Shown: positions 6,414 to 15,834 of the stretch, one piece after another | Layout of the letters: each line of letters starts with the position of its first letter | Numbering within the stretch: the first letter of the stretch is position 1 | Source: Caulobacteraceae bacterium | GTDB taxonomy: Bacteria; Pseudomonadota; Alphaproteobacteria; Caulobacterales; Caulobacteraceae | Assembly: GCA_020852035.1 (NCBI GenBank) | Contig: JADZBR010000175.1 | Location: 1 to 57,838, forward strand | Direction: 5' to 3' | Length of the DNA stretch: 57,838 nucleotides | Notes under the pieces: generated by a model | The model's database searches: none | Told to the model about the DNA's origin: nothing | What the model saw: only the letters and a program-made list of their open reading frames with translations | Position numbers and translations under genes: made by a program

Positions 6414-8915
6414 ATGAAGCGGAGGCGGCCAAACGCGGGTCCGGCGTGCGGCGTCGCGCTGCTGGCCGCCGGCGCGGCCTGGCCGGCCTGTGCGGAAGAC
6501 CCGATCTGCGACCTGATCCAGGCGGCCACCGCGCAGGACGCCGCGCCGGAGGCCGCCAAGCCTCCCGCCCCTCGCCAACTCAACCCTTCCGGCCGCACGC
6601 TCACCATCGTCGCGCCGCTGAAGGACGGGGCCATCTACCTCGGCGATGTCGAGATGCGAGTGCTCCCCGACGATCGGATAGAGATCGCCGCCGGCCAGGT
6701 GCTCGACCTCCTCAAGAAGACCCTCGATCCGGACGCGCTCGAACCCCTGCGGGCGGAGGCGCTGCCCGGGGCCTTCCTGCCGCCTGAACGCCTCGCCGCC
6801 CTGGGCCTGCCCATCGCCTTCGACCCTCGGGTCCTGGAGCTTTCGCTGTCGATCCCGCCCGCGGCCCGCTCTCGCCAGGCGATCGGCATTTCCGACCTGG
6901 ACCGCGAAACCTACGGTGACTTCGCCCAGCCCGCGAAGTTCGCCGCCTTCCTCAACCTCGCCGGCTCGACCGACTACGTCCACAAGGGGGCCAAGACGGG
7001 CCTTGGCGACCCGCTCGCCCTGATCGACGGGGCGGTCCGCTACAAGGGCGTGGTGCTGGAATCGGAAGGGACCTGGAGTTCTTACGACGGCGGCTTCACA
7101 CGCAACGGCACGCGCCTGGTCTACGACGACGCGCGGCATCTCAACCGTTGGGTCGTCGGCGACGTCACCCTGCAGACCCGCGGCTTCCAGTCGTCGGATC
7201 AGCTCGCCGGCATCAGTATCACCAAGAGCTTTTCGCTGCTCGACCCCCAGCGCAATGTCGCCCCCCGCGGCGCGCGCGCCTTCAGCCTGGACCGGCCATC
7301 GACCGTCGAGGCGATCGTCAACGGCCGCACGGTCCGGACCCTGCGCCTGCAGCCGGGGACCTATGACGTCAGCGACTTTCCGTTCGTCCAGGGCTCGAAC
7401 GACATCGAGCTGAACATCGTCGACGACGCGGGGCGCCGCGAAGTCGTCGCGTTCTCGATCTTCCTGGATCGCACGCAGCTGGCCCCGGGCCTTTCGGAAT
7501 ACAGCCTCTTCGCCGGCGTCCGCGCCGACCGCATGGGCCGCGGCATCCACTATACCAGTGACTATCAGGCGGCCGGCTTCTACCGCTACGGGTGGCGCGA
7601 GAACATGACCCTGGGCGCCAACTTCCAGGCCGGGCGAGAGGGCGGCATGGTCGGAGGCGAGACGGTGTGGGGCATGCCGCTCGGCACCCTCGGCATGGAC
7701 CTGGCGGCCAGCCACCTCAAGGGCGTCGGATCCGGCTATGCCGCGAACATCACCTTCGATCGGCTGATGCAGGGCGAAAGGGGCGCCACTTCGCTGGTCG
7801 CGGGGCTCGAACTGCGCAGCACGGCGTTCGGCTCGGTCGGACAGTTCGGCATCGTCAATCCTTACTCGGTCAACGCCTCGATCGGGGTGAACCGGTCGTT
7901 CGGCGACGCCTCGTTCGTGGGCGTGCAACTGCGCTACGCCAAGGGCCGCGGCGACGTGCAGGACGAACGTGCGGCGCGCCTGACCTATGGCCGGCGCCTG
8001 ACCGAAGCCATGAATGTCATCGTCGATCTCGACTGGCGGGACGGCGGTTTCGCTTCGGGCGCGGGCTTCAGCGTGGCGCTGGTTCGCCGGTTCGGGGCCA
8101 CCGGGTCGGCGCGCGTGGAGTATGACAGCGTCGATAAACGCACACGCCTCGGGTATCAGACCTCCGGTGGCCGCGGCGTAGGCGCCTGGAGCGCTTCCGG
8201 CAATCTGGACGTCGCCTCGGACGTCTACGGCTTCAATGGGTCGGCCGCCTATGCGGGCAACCGCGCGGACTTCGGCCTGGCGCACAACACCGCCTACTCG
8301 GCGCTTGAGAGCAAGATCAGCGACCAGCGCACCTCGTTGCGCGCCTCGACCGCGATCGCTTTCGCCGACGGCGCCTTCGCGGTCGGCCGCCAGGTCGGCG
8401 ACGGCTTCGCGATCTTCCGGCCCTACGAGGGCGCCGACGATGTCGCGATCGAAGTCGAGCCCTCCGAAGACGGCTACTACGCGCGATCCGGCCTGCTCGG
8501 CCCGGCCCTCTACGGCCAGATCAGCGCCTACTCGCCGCGCACCGTCATCGTCGATGCGCCCGACGCCCCGGCCGGGTTTGACATCGGCCAGGGCGCGCTG
8601 CGGGTTCGCGCGCCCTACAAGGCGGGCTATGTCGCCACCATCGGGTCGGACTACGGCGTCACGGTGATCGGCCGGCTGCTTTCCGAGACGGACGCGCCCC
8701 TGACGCTGCTGGCGGGCGTCGCGATCGAACAGGGCGGCGAAGGCCGGCGCGTCCAAGTGTTCACCAACCGCCAGGGCGCCTTCGGCGCCGGGGGCTTGAA
8801 AGCCGGTCGCTGGCGGATCGAAATGCCGGGCGACAACCCGTTGACCTACGACCTGCGCATCCCCGAAAGCCCCGACGGCGTGGCGCGCGTCGGCGACCTT
8901 CGGCCGGTCAGATAG
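6414..8915 (+). CDS. Outer-membrane pilus usher (FimD/PapC family)
   Basis: 833 aa with a signal peptide ending near WPACA. An N-terminal chaperone-binding region is followed by a long beta-barrel section (repeated aromatic/glycine strands, for example LNRWVVGDVTLQTRGFQSSD and FSIFLDRTQLAPGLSEYSLF) and C-terminal domains ending in IPESPDGVARVGDLRPVR. The barrel and plug would secrete and polymerise subunits through the outer membrane. The length fits archaic-clade ushers, which are similar to or slightly shorter than FimD. The order subunits-chaperone-usher-tip matches the Acinetobacter Csu operon. Confidence 0.9.
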   Translation: MKRRRPNAGPACGVALLAAGAAWPACAEDPICDLIQAATAQDAAPEAAKPPAPRQLNPSGRTLTIVAPLKDGAIYLGDVEMRVLPDDRIEIAAGQVLDLLKKTLDPDALEPLRAEALPGAFLPPERLAALGLPIAFDPRVLELSLSIPPAARSRQAIGISDLDRETYGDFAQPAKFAAFLNLAGSTDYVHKGAKTGLGDPLALIDGAVRYKGVVLESEGTWSSYDGGFTRNGTRLVYDDARHLNRWVVGDVTLQTRGFQSSDQLAGISITKSFSLLDPQRNVAPRGARAFSLDRPSTVEAIVNGRTVRTLRLQPGTYDVSDFPFVQGSNDIELNIVDDAGRREVVAFSIFLDRTQLAPGLSEYSLFAGVRADRMGRGIHYTSDYQAAGFYRYGWRENMTLGANFQAGREGGMVGGETVWGMPLGTLGMDLAASHLKGVGSGYAANITFDRLMQGERGATSLVAGLELRSTAFGSVGQFGIVNPYSVNASIGVNRSFGDASFVGVQLRYAKGRGDVQDERAARLTYGRRLTEAMNVIVDLDWRDGGFASGAGFSVALVRRFGATGSARVEYDSVDKRTRLGYQTSGGRGVGAWSASGNLDVASDVYGFNGSAAYAGNRADFGLAHNTAYSALESKISDQRTSLRASTAIAFADGAFAVGRQVGDGFAIFRPYEGADDVAIEVEPSEDGYYARSGLLGPALYGQISAYSPRTVIVDAPDAPAGFDIGQGALRVRAPYKAGYVATIGSDYGVTVIGRLLSETDAPLTLLAGVAIEQGGEGRRVQVFTNRQGAFGAGGLKAGRWRIEMPGDNPLTYDLRIPESPDGVARVGDLRPVR

Positions 8916-8926
8916 GAGACCCTGAG

Positions 8927-9844
8927 ATGAACCGTCGACTTGTCCGGGCCGTGCTCGCGTCGACCGCCATCGCCCTGCCCTCGGCGGCCTGGGCGCAGTG
9001 CGCGACGGTGGACCCGATCGTCGTCCCGCCGGTGCGGATCGACGCTCTGGACGCCTCCGGACCGGGAGAGCTCGCCCAGCCGTTCGTGCTCACGTTCCGG
9101 CGCACCGGCGTGGGGACTGACCCCATCGCCCTGCGCTACCAGATCGTCGATGAAGACTCGAGCGTGCGCTCGCGCGTCGGCCTGACGCGGGGTCCCATCG
9201 TGGAATGGCAGAGCCCGGACTCCTCGCGCTATATCGGAAGCTCGCGCAGCGAAGCCTATTCCCTGCTCCGCTCGGGCCAGATCGTACTCGAGAAGAACCA
9301 GCAGGCGGTGCAGCGCGACGTCGTGCTGCGTCTGGTCGATCTTCGCAACGAGGACTTCGCCGCCGGCGTCTACCGCGAGCAGTTCACCGTCCGCTTCTGG
9401 TGCGGCGACAACGAACAGACGATCCCGTTCGAGACGCAAGGCGCGATCGCCGTATCGGTGGCGGTGCCCAATGTGCTCAGCGCCAATGTCGCCGGGGCGT
9501 CGGCCGCCGGCCAGATCGACTTTCAGGATTTCGCCCTGCGGTCGCGGACCCTGCAGATATCGGTGCGCAGCACAGGTCCCTATCGGGTCACCGCCCGAAG
9601 CCTGAACGGCGGCGAGTTGCGGCGCGAAACCGCTGTCTCGGCGACCTCGGCCGACCGTATCCGCTATGTCGCCGCGCTCGACGGCGAAGCCCTGGCGGTC
9701 GACGGCGGCTCAGCGCAGGTCCAGGCCCGCGCCGGGCTGGCGGGGCGTCAGATGCCGCTGGAAGTGAACGTCGAAAGCGTGGCCGACAAGCACGCCGGGA
9801 CCTACGCCGACACCCTGCTCCTGACGCTGATGCCGGCCAACTAG
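8927..9844 (+). CDS. Putative two-domain pilus tip subunit/adhesin
   Basis: 305 aa, with a signal peptide to about AAWAQ. Two halves can be seen: an N-terminal domain with AQCATVDPIVVP and RFWCGDNEQTIPFETQG, and a C-terminal SCPU-like domain ending HAGTYADTLLLTLMPAN. The last gene of a Csu-type operon encodes the two-domain tip adhesin (CsuE), and position, length and domain count agree. The receptor surface of the N-terminal domain shows no recognisable ligand motif. It is 11 bp after the usher, with GGAGA in front. Confidence 0.7.
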   Translation: MNRRLVRAVLASTAIALPSAAWAQCATVDPIVVPPVRIDALDASGPGELAQPFVLTFRRTGVGTDPIALRYQIVDEDSSVRSRVGLTRGPIVEWQSPDSSRYIGSSRSEAYSLLRSGQIVLEKNQQAVQRDVVLRLVDLRNEDFAAGVYREQFTVRFWCGDNEQTIPFETQGAIAVSVAVPNVLSANVAGASAAGQIDFQDFALRSRTLQISVRSTGPYRVTARSLNGGELRRETAVSATSADRIRYVAALDGEALAVDGGSAQVQARAGLAGRQMPLEVNVESVADKHAGTYADTLLLTLMPAN

Positions 9845-9850
9845 AGCCCG

Positions 9851-10279
9851 TCAGGACTTCGCTTCGATGCGAACGCCCAGGGCCGGGCAATGCACCGACG
9901 AATGCCCCAGGTCGAGCTTGACCCGCACCGACCGCGCGTTGGGCTGATCTGAATCGGTGAGCATCGTCTCGCCCCCCGGCGACAGCGGAATGCGCTCGCC
10001 GCCAACCCAGAGCGCAGCATGGCGCAGGTTGGCCGGATGCTGCATCAGCACGCGATAGCCGCGCGGCGCGTTGCAGAATTCATGCGCCGATCCCAGGTCG
10101 ACTATACCGTGGCGGTTAGGCCGGACATGATGGCTGGAGAGTTCGACCCGACAGATCACCGGCACCTGCGCACGAACCGAAATCGTGGTGCTCGCCGAAC
10201 CGTCGGCGGCGAACGCCTGCGAGGAGGCGCCGGTCGCGATCGCCAGCACGGCGGCGGCCAGGATGGTCCTGTTCGACAT
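9851..10279 (-). CDS. SCPU-like secreted protein convergent to the pilus operon
   Basis: 142 aa. The ATG at 10279 gives MSNRTILAAAVLAIATGASSQ, a good signal peptide. The mature part shows VPVICRVELSS, EFCNAPRGYRVLMQHPANL and GGERIPLSPGGET, the same Cys/CN pattern as the pilins, but it ends ALGVRIEAKS without the usual AGxYxDxV strand. It therefore looks like an SCPU relative that may not polymerise. It stops 6 bp from the tip gene on the opposite strand. It could be a pilus accessory or assembly terminator protein; its own promoter must lie near 10280-10350. Confidence 0.65.
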   Translation of the reverse strand: MSNRTILAAAVLAIATGASSQAFAADGSASTTISVRAQVPVICRVELSSHHVRPNRHGIVDLGSAHEFCNAPRGYRVLMQHPANLRHAALWVGGERIPLSPGGETMLTDSDQPNARSVRVKLDLGHSSVHCPALGVRIEAKS

Positions 10280-10285
10280 TTGAAG

Positions 10286-10304
10286 GCCCGCTTGTGGAGC
10301 GGGC
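10286..10304 (-). other. Hairpin just upstream of the 9851-10279 gene
   Basis: A perfect 7-bp stem (GCCCGCT with AGCGGGC) closes a 5-nt loop, 7-25 nt upstream of the start codon. Being in the ribosome-binding region and replacing an obvious Shine-Dalgarno sequence, it could modulate translation. No T-tract suggests termination. Confidence 0.35.
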
Positions 10305-10355
10305 ATCCTGCCGGGCAAACCTTAACACCGGCCGAACCCGGCCCGCCCAAGCGTC

Positions 10356-11189
10356 CTAGCGGTACCGGATCAGCGCCTCTTGGGCCGCGGTGGCGACCAG
10401 CCGCCCGTCCGGGTCGAAGATCGCGCCGCGGTTCGTGCCGCGCCCGCCCGAGGCCGAGGGGCTGTCCTGGGCATAGAGGTGCCAGCGGGTGAAGTCGGTC
10501 GGATGGTGGAACCACAACACGTGATCCAGGCTCGCGACCTGCAGCCGGCCGGAGTTCCAGTCGATCCCGTGCGGCCGCAGCGAGGTGTCCAGCAACGTCA
10601 TGTCCGTCGCATAGGCCAGGGCGCACTGGTGGATCATCGGATCGTCCCCCAGCGGCTGGCGGGCGCGGAACCAGACCGACTGCACCGGCTCCATGACCGG
10701 CGGCTTGCCGGGCGGCAGGGGATCGACCGGACGCACCTCCACAGGCCAGGTGCGGCGTTTCTCGGTGTCGCCGGCGGCCGCGCGCAGCTGGTCCTCGTCC
10801 AGCAGCCCCTCCGGGCCTGGCGTAGGCGGCATGGCGATCTGGTGCTCCAGGCCCTGCTCGGGCGTCTGGAACGAGGCGGAGAGGTTGAAGATCTGCTTGC
10901 CATGCTGCACGGCGGTTACCCGCCGCATGGTGAAGGAGCCGCCGTCGCGCACCCGCTCCACCTTCAGGAGGATCGGGATCTTCGGATCGCCGCCGCGGAT
11001 GAAATAGCAGTGCAGCGAGTGGCAGACCCGGCCCTCGACCGTGCGATAGGCCGCCGCCAGCGCTTGGGCCACCACTTGGCCGCCGTAGATGCGCCGGCTC
11101 TCGCCCGCCGGCGTATGGCCACGGAACATGTCCAGGTCGATCGCCTCGATGTCGAGGATGCTGACCAGTTCGCTGACGTCCTGGGCCAC
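10356..11189 (-). CDS. tesB: Acyl-CoA thioesterase II
   Basis: 277 aa, close to E. coli TesB (286). It is a double hot-dog protein hydrolysing acyl-CoA to free acid and CoA in the cytoplasm. Signature regions are IYGGQVVAQALAAAYRTV, HSLHCYFIRGGDP, ATDMTLLDTSL (the catalytic Asp region), LDHVLWFH and the C-terminal ATAAQEALIR with the catalytic Gln. The GTG start at 11189 has AGGGA at a good distance, and that sequence overlaps the TAG of the upstream sulfhydrylase gene, so the two are probably one transcript. The metabolic link between them is not obvious. Confidence 0.9.
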   Translation of the reverse strand: MAQDVSELVSILDIEAIDLDMFRGHTPAGESRRIYGGQVVAQALAAAYRTVEGRVCHSLHCYFIRGGDPKIPILLKVERVRDGGSFTMRRVTAVQHGKQIFNLSASFQTPEQGLEHQIAMPPTPGPEGLLDEDQLRAAAGDTEKRRTWPVEVRPVDPLPPGKPPVMEPVQSVWFRARQPLGDDPMIHQCALAYATDMTLLDTSLRPHGIDWNSGRLQVASLDHVLWFHHPTDFTRWHLYAQDSPSASGGRGTNRGAIFDPDGRLVATAAQEALIRYR

Positions 11190-11197
11190 CGGCGTCC

Positions 11198-12499
<1,302 letters not shown>

Positions 12500-12660
12500 T
12501 TGAAGCTCCCAGCATCGGATCGATCAGTGACGGCCTTTAGCCCGTGGAGATCGGACAAGGCCATACACATCGCCGATTTCGGGCCACCGGCCCGAGCCCC
12601 GGCGCCGCGCGGCGGGAGGCCCCCGCCCCTCGCGCCAATCCGCCCCACAGGGAGATCCGC

Positions 12661-13019
12661 GTTCCCAAGGCCGCGGAGCTGATCGCCGAAACCCTTCGCC
12701 GGCGGATCGTGCTCGGAGAGCTGAAGGCCGGCGACGCCCTGCCCCCCGAGGCGGACATGATGGTCGAGTTCAATGTCTCGCGCGCGTCGCTGCGTGAAGC
12801 CTTCCGCGTGCTGGAGGCCGAGGCGCTCATCGAGGTCAAGAGCGGGCCGATCAGCTGGAGCTCAACAGGGCGGCCCTGGAAAGCCACCGAGTGCTTTACG
12901 GGATGCTGGAGCAACGCAACCCGGACGGCGGCCGAGGCGGCCTGGCGCTTCACATGCACCGGGTGAAGGACATCGTGCTGTCCGAGCTGGGCGGTGCCAC
13001 CGTTCTCGACCTCTACTAG
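12661..13019 (+). pseudogene. GntR/FadR-family regulator, internally deleted and frameshifted
   Basis: The first ~60 codons encode an intact GntR winged helix (AAELIAETLRRRIVLGELKAGD, then ASLREAFRVLEAEALIEVKSG). Directly after KSG the frame is broken. In another frame the DNA reads ELNRAALESHRVLYGMLEQRNP and ends HRVKDIVLSELGGATVLDLY-stop at 13017-13019, which looks like the last part of an FCD-type ligand domain. Roughly 100 residues of the sensing domain are missing. No start codon with a ribosome site is evident. It is divergent from metY and abuts repeat copy A. Confidence 0.7.
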
Positions 13020-13035
13020 CCCACCCTGACGCGCC

Positions 13036-13135
13036 AGAGCAAAATCCGATCCCATTGAATCAGATTTTGCTCAAGAATCCTGAAATTAGAGCATTTTTCT
13101 TCGCCGAACCGGCGACCACTTTGGCAGAAAATGCC
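13036..13135 (+). repeat. Double-hairpin intergenic repeat, copy A
   Basis: Two palindromes sit in tandem. The first pairs GAGCAAAATC with GATTTTGCTC around an 8-nt loop region; the second pairs GCATTTT with AAAATGC outside an inner TCGCCG/CGGCGA stem. An inverted copy (B) lies 1.3 kb downstream and a decayed copy (C) near 23762. The architecture resembles the mosaic palindromic elements of rhizobial genomes (RIME-like), but assignment to a named family is not made. It follows the GntR remnant stop by 17 bp. Confidence 0.75.
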
Positions 13136-13205
13136 TTAGCCGCGCCGGGAAGGTTTGCCCCTTGCGGGATTCGGCGTATGCAGGGCCGAACTAAAGAGGA
13201 TAATG

Positions 13206-14369
13206 ATGTCACTGTTTTCGCTTCTGGCATGCGCCTCCGTTCTCGCCGCGGTTCCCGCGAAGGTGGAAACGCCGCCGCCGGACCTGGCGCAGATGCGCCG
13301 CTGGACCCCACAACAGCGTGCGGCGGCCTTCAGCAGCGTGGAAAAGATGTTCCCCGTGGCGGTGGTCAAGCGCGGCGACGTGGTGCGCGACATGCCGCTC
13401 GCCGATATTCAGGTTCCTTCAACCTTCACCCAAGAGGGCCGGACGTACGACGTCGCGTCCTTCATGGAGGCCCAGAACATCTCCGGCCTGCTGGTGTTGA
13501 AGGACGGCGAGATCGTGCTGGAGCGCTATGGGCTGGGCCGTGGCCCGCAGGACCGGTGGACCTCGTTCTCGGTGGCCAAGTCGATCACCTCCACCCTGAT
13601 CGGCGCCGCCATCGCCGACGGCAAGATCACCGGGCTCGACGCCCTGGTCACCGACTACGTTCCCGAAATGGCCGGCGGCGCCTATGAGGGCGTCACCGTG
13701 CGCCACCTGCTGACCATGAGTTCGGGAGTCAAATGGAACGAGGACTACACCGACCCGGACTCCGACGTCGGCAAGGTGGGCGGCGCGGTCACCGAGCCAG
13801 GCGTCAACCCGATCGTCAGCTACATGCGCAAGCTGCCGCGCCAGAACGCGCCGGGCGCGGCCTTCACCTACAACACCGGCGAGACCGACCTGGCGGGCGT
13901 CCTGCTCTCCAGGGCAGTCGGCAAGCCGATCTCCGACTATCTCTCCGAGAAGATCTGGGCGCCCTACGGCATGGAGCAGGACGCCGCCTGGATGCGTGAC
14001 GCCGGCGGCCACGAGCGCGGCGGCTGCTGTCTCAGCCTGACGCTGCGCGACTATGCGCGCGTAGGCCAGTTCATGCTGGACGGCGGCCTGATCGACGGCG
14101 AGGCCGTCCTCCCCGAGGGATGGGTGAGCGAGGCGACCAGCCCGCTGCTGCCCACGGGCCAGCCGGAACGCGAGAGCTATGGATACTTCTGGTGGACCCA
14201 GGGCGACGGATCCTACGCGGCCGTCGGCATCCACGGCCAGGCGATCCTGGTCTATCCCGACGAACGCCTGGTGGTGGCGGTCAACTCGGCCTGGTCCGAC
14301 GCCAGGTCTTCCGAGCTCTATGTTCAGCGCGACAATTTCGTCGGCGCGATCCGCGCATCATTGCGTTGA
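13206..14369 (+). CDS. Secreted serine hydrolase, class C beta-lactamase/EstB fold
   Basis: 387 aa with an N-terminal signal-like segment (MSLFSLLACASVLAAVPA). Catalytic motifs are visible: S-V-A-K at 122-125 (nucleophile Ser122, Lys125), Y-N-T at 222-224, and a C-terminal IHGQ in place of the KTG box, as is common in esterases and D-aminopeptidase-like members. The substrate is unknown; members hydrolyse beta-lactams, esters or peptides. AGAGGA fits the ATG at 13206 better than the adjacent ATG at 13203. The gene is isolated between two inverted repeats (A and B). Confidence 0.82.
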   Translation: MSLFSLLACASVLAAVPAKVETPPPDLAQMRRWTPQQRAAAFSSVEKMFPVAVVKRGDVVRDMPLADIQVPSTFTQEGRTYDVASFMEAQNISGLLVLKDGEIVLERYGLGRGPQDRWTSFSVAKSITSTLIGAAIADGKITGLDALVTDYVPEMAGGAYEGVTVRHLLTMSSGVKWNEDYTDPDSDVGKVGGAVTEPGVNPIVSYMRKLPRQNAPGAAFTYNTGETDLAGVLLSRAVGKPISDYLSEKIWAPYGMEQDAAWMRDAGGHERGGCCLSLTLRDYARVGQFMLDGGLIDGEAVLPEGWVSEATSPLLPTGQPERESYGYFWWTQGDGSYAAVGIHGQAILVYPDERLVVAVNSAWSDARSSELYVQRDNFVGAIRASLR

Positions 14370-14428
14370 CCCGCCCCTTCCCTGGCCTGTCCCGCAATGA
14401 TTCCGCGTGAATCGGAAGGGATCCTGGT

Positions 14429-14527
14429 GCATTTTCCGCCGAAGTGATCGCCGGTTCGGCGAAGAAAATGCTCTAATTTCAAGGAGTCTTGAGCGAAATC
14501 CGATTCAATGGGATCGGAGTTTGCTCT
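14429..14527 (-). repeat. Double-hairpin intergenic repeat, copy B (inverted relative to A)
   Basis: Read on the minus strand it starts AGAGCAAACTCCGATCCCAT and ends in a GGAAAATGC arm. It matches copy A along about 98 bp with few substitutions, including the same two hairpins. It abuts the stop of the LLM flavoprotein gene (shared bases at 14526-14527), so the first hairpin lies where a terminator for that gene would be. On the plus strand it is 59 bp after the serine hydrolase. Confidence 0.75.
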
Positions 14528-15713
14528 AGGCCGCGCGGGCGAACGCCGGGACCAGCAGGCGGCCGGCGAGTTCGATGCTCTTCAATACGGCGGCGTGCGG
14601 GATGGCGCCGAACTGCATCATGCACATCATGCGGTCGGCGCCGATCGCCTCGTAGCCGCGGCGCTTCTCGGCGCAGTGGTCGGCGTCCCCGATGACCACG
14701 CAGTCGAGCGGCTCCAGCACCTCCTGCGCCTCCCGTTTGTCGATCGCCTCGCCCTGGGCCATGCGCTTGAGCAGCACCACCACCGGCGGGTCGTCGTCGT
14801 GGATCACCGTCTCGTTCGGGTCGAGTTGGGCCTGAGCGGCCGTGTCGCGCGCCGAATTGGGGTGCAGGCCGGCCTTGATCATGTCGTACCAGACCCGCCG
14901 CGGCACCTTGAACACGCGCGGCGCGGCGTTGACGTACCAGAGGGCCGACCAGGCCGCGCCGTTGGCGATGGCCGCCTCGCGCGTCTCGGCGATATGGACG
15001 AAGGTGAAGCAGCCCTTCTGGCGGTTGACGAAACGCCCGGCCGGCGTCTGGCAGGCGGCCAGCCCGCGGTCGTGCTCGCGCAACATCTCGCCGAGGAACT
15101 TCACCGGGCTCAGCAGGGTGGTGCCCAGCGCGCCGACGCCCATCTCGCCGGCCATGTAGAAGCTCTCCGGCGAGCCGCAGGTCTGCCATAGCGGCGGATG
15201 CGGGGATTGCAGCGGCTTGGGCACGATCTCGCGCGGCGGCACCCTGTAGTCGGCCCCCTCCCAGGAGAACTCCGGCTCGGTCCAGACGCGCGGGATGATG
15301 TGCATGGCGTCGCGCACCTGGTCGCGCGCCTTCTCCGGATCGACGCCGAAGGTCTCCCATTCCTTGCCGCCGGACTTGGCCAGGCCCATTTCGAAGCGGC
15401 CGCCGGAGAGCACGTCCAGGGTCGCGCCCCGCTCGGCCACGCGCAGGGGCGAGTTGATGTTGAAGGGCGCCAGCACCCCGGCGTGGCCCACCCGCAAGCG
15501 CTGCGTGGTCATGGCGATGGCCGTCAGCACCAGTTCGGGCGCGGCCGAATAGCTGAACTCCGGGGCGCCGTGGTGTTCCACCTGCCACCAGGCCGTGAAG
15601 CCCGCCGCGTCGGCGGCGCGGGCCTGCTCCAGGATTTCCCCAAAGAGGCTCGCCTCGTCCTGTCCATGCCACGGAAACGCCCGCTGGATCTCGCAGAAGA
15701 TGTCGAACTTCAC
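14526..15713 (-). CDS. LLM-class flavin-dependent oxidoreductase
   Basis: 395 aa, bacterial-luciferase-like TIM barrel. N-terminal MKFDIFCEIQRAFPWHGQ, a typical WWQVEHHG segment, LRVGHAGVLAPFN, RVAERGATLDVLSGGRFEMG and LHLNP-like C-terminal elements replaced by FGAIPHAAVLKSIEL. Such enzymes use reduced F420 or FMN supplied by a partner reductase to hydroxylate or cleave substrates; no reductase is adjacent. GTG start at 15713 with GAGGA ahead. A TAAC-N4-GTTA palindrome lies about 20 bp upstream, suggesting local repression. Confidence 0.85.
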   Translation of the reverse strand: MKFDIFCEIQRAFPWHGQDEASLFGEILEQARAADAAGFTAWWQVEHHGAPEFSYSAAPELVLTAIAMTTQRLRVGHAGVLAPFNINSPLRVAERGATLDVLSGGRFEMGLAKSGGKEWETFGVDPEKARDQVRDAMHIIPRVWTEPEFSWEGADYRVPPREIVPKPLQSPHPPLWQTCGSPESFYMAGEMGVGALGTTLLSPVKFLGEMLREHDRGLAACQTPAGRFVNRQKGCFTFVHIAETREAAIANGAAWSALWYVNAAPRVFKVPRRVWYDMIKAGLHPNSARDTAAQAQLDPNETVIHDDDPPVVVLLKRMAQGEAIDKREAQEVLEPLDCVVIGDADHCAEKRRGYEAIGADRMMCMMQFGAIPHAAVLKSIELAGRLLVPAFARAA

Positions 15714-15733
15714 GCCCTGTCCTCACCTATTTT

Positions 15734-15747
15734 ATAACGATTGTTAT
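15734..15747 (+). promoter_or_regulatory. Putative TetR operator 1 (ATAAC-GATT-GTTAT)
   Basis: Perfect 5-bp inverted arms around a 4-bp spacer, immediately upstream of the LLM flavoprotein gene. Four further copies with the same arm and spacer geometry occur at 15816, 19867, 19902 and 19999. Confidence 0.45.
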
Positions 15748-15815
15748 GTTATCGACCGGCCAAACTCGAGTCAATTTCATAGGGAGCTGACGAACAGCCG
15801 GGTCAGCGCCTTTGC

Positions 15816-15829
15816 GTAACGATTGGTAT
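15816..15829 (+). promoter_or_regulatory. Putative TetR operator 2 (GTAAC-GATT-GGTAT)
   Basis: Shares the core TAACGATTG with operator 1 and the same 5-4-5 layout, with imperfect arms. It lies between the end of the amidohydrolase and the LLM flavoprotein gene, about 100 bp from the latter's start. Confidence 0.4.
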
Positions 15830-15834
15830 GTCCT

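Noticed and set aside
5544..8756. Minus-strand open frame of about 1070 codons opposite the usher and chaperone
   Set aside because: Composition is the Arg/Ala/Gly/Asp-rich shadow typical of GC-rich coding DNA; the plus strand encodes clear chaperone and usher proteins. The same applies to long antisense frames opposite the TonB receptors at 16925 and 30930.
12500..12660. Possible SAM-II riboswitch upstream of the O-acetylhomoserine sulfhydrylase
   Set aside because: Only the terminal GCTAAA element is present; the ATTTGA loop and the pseudoknot stems cannot be drawn.
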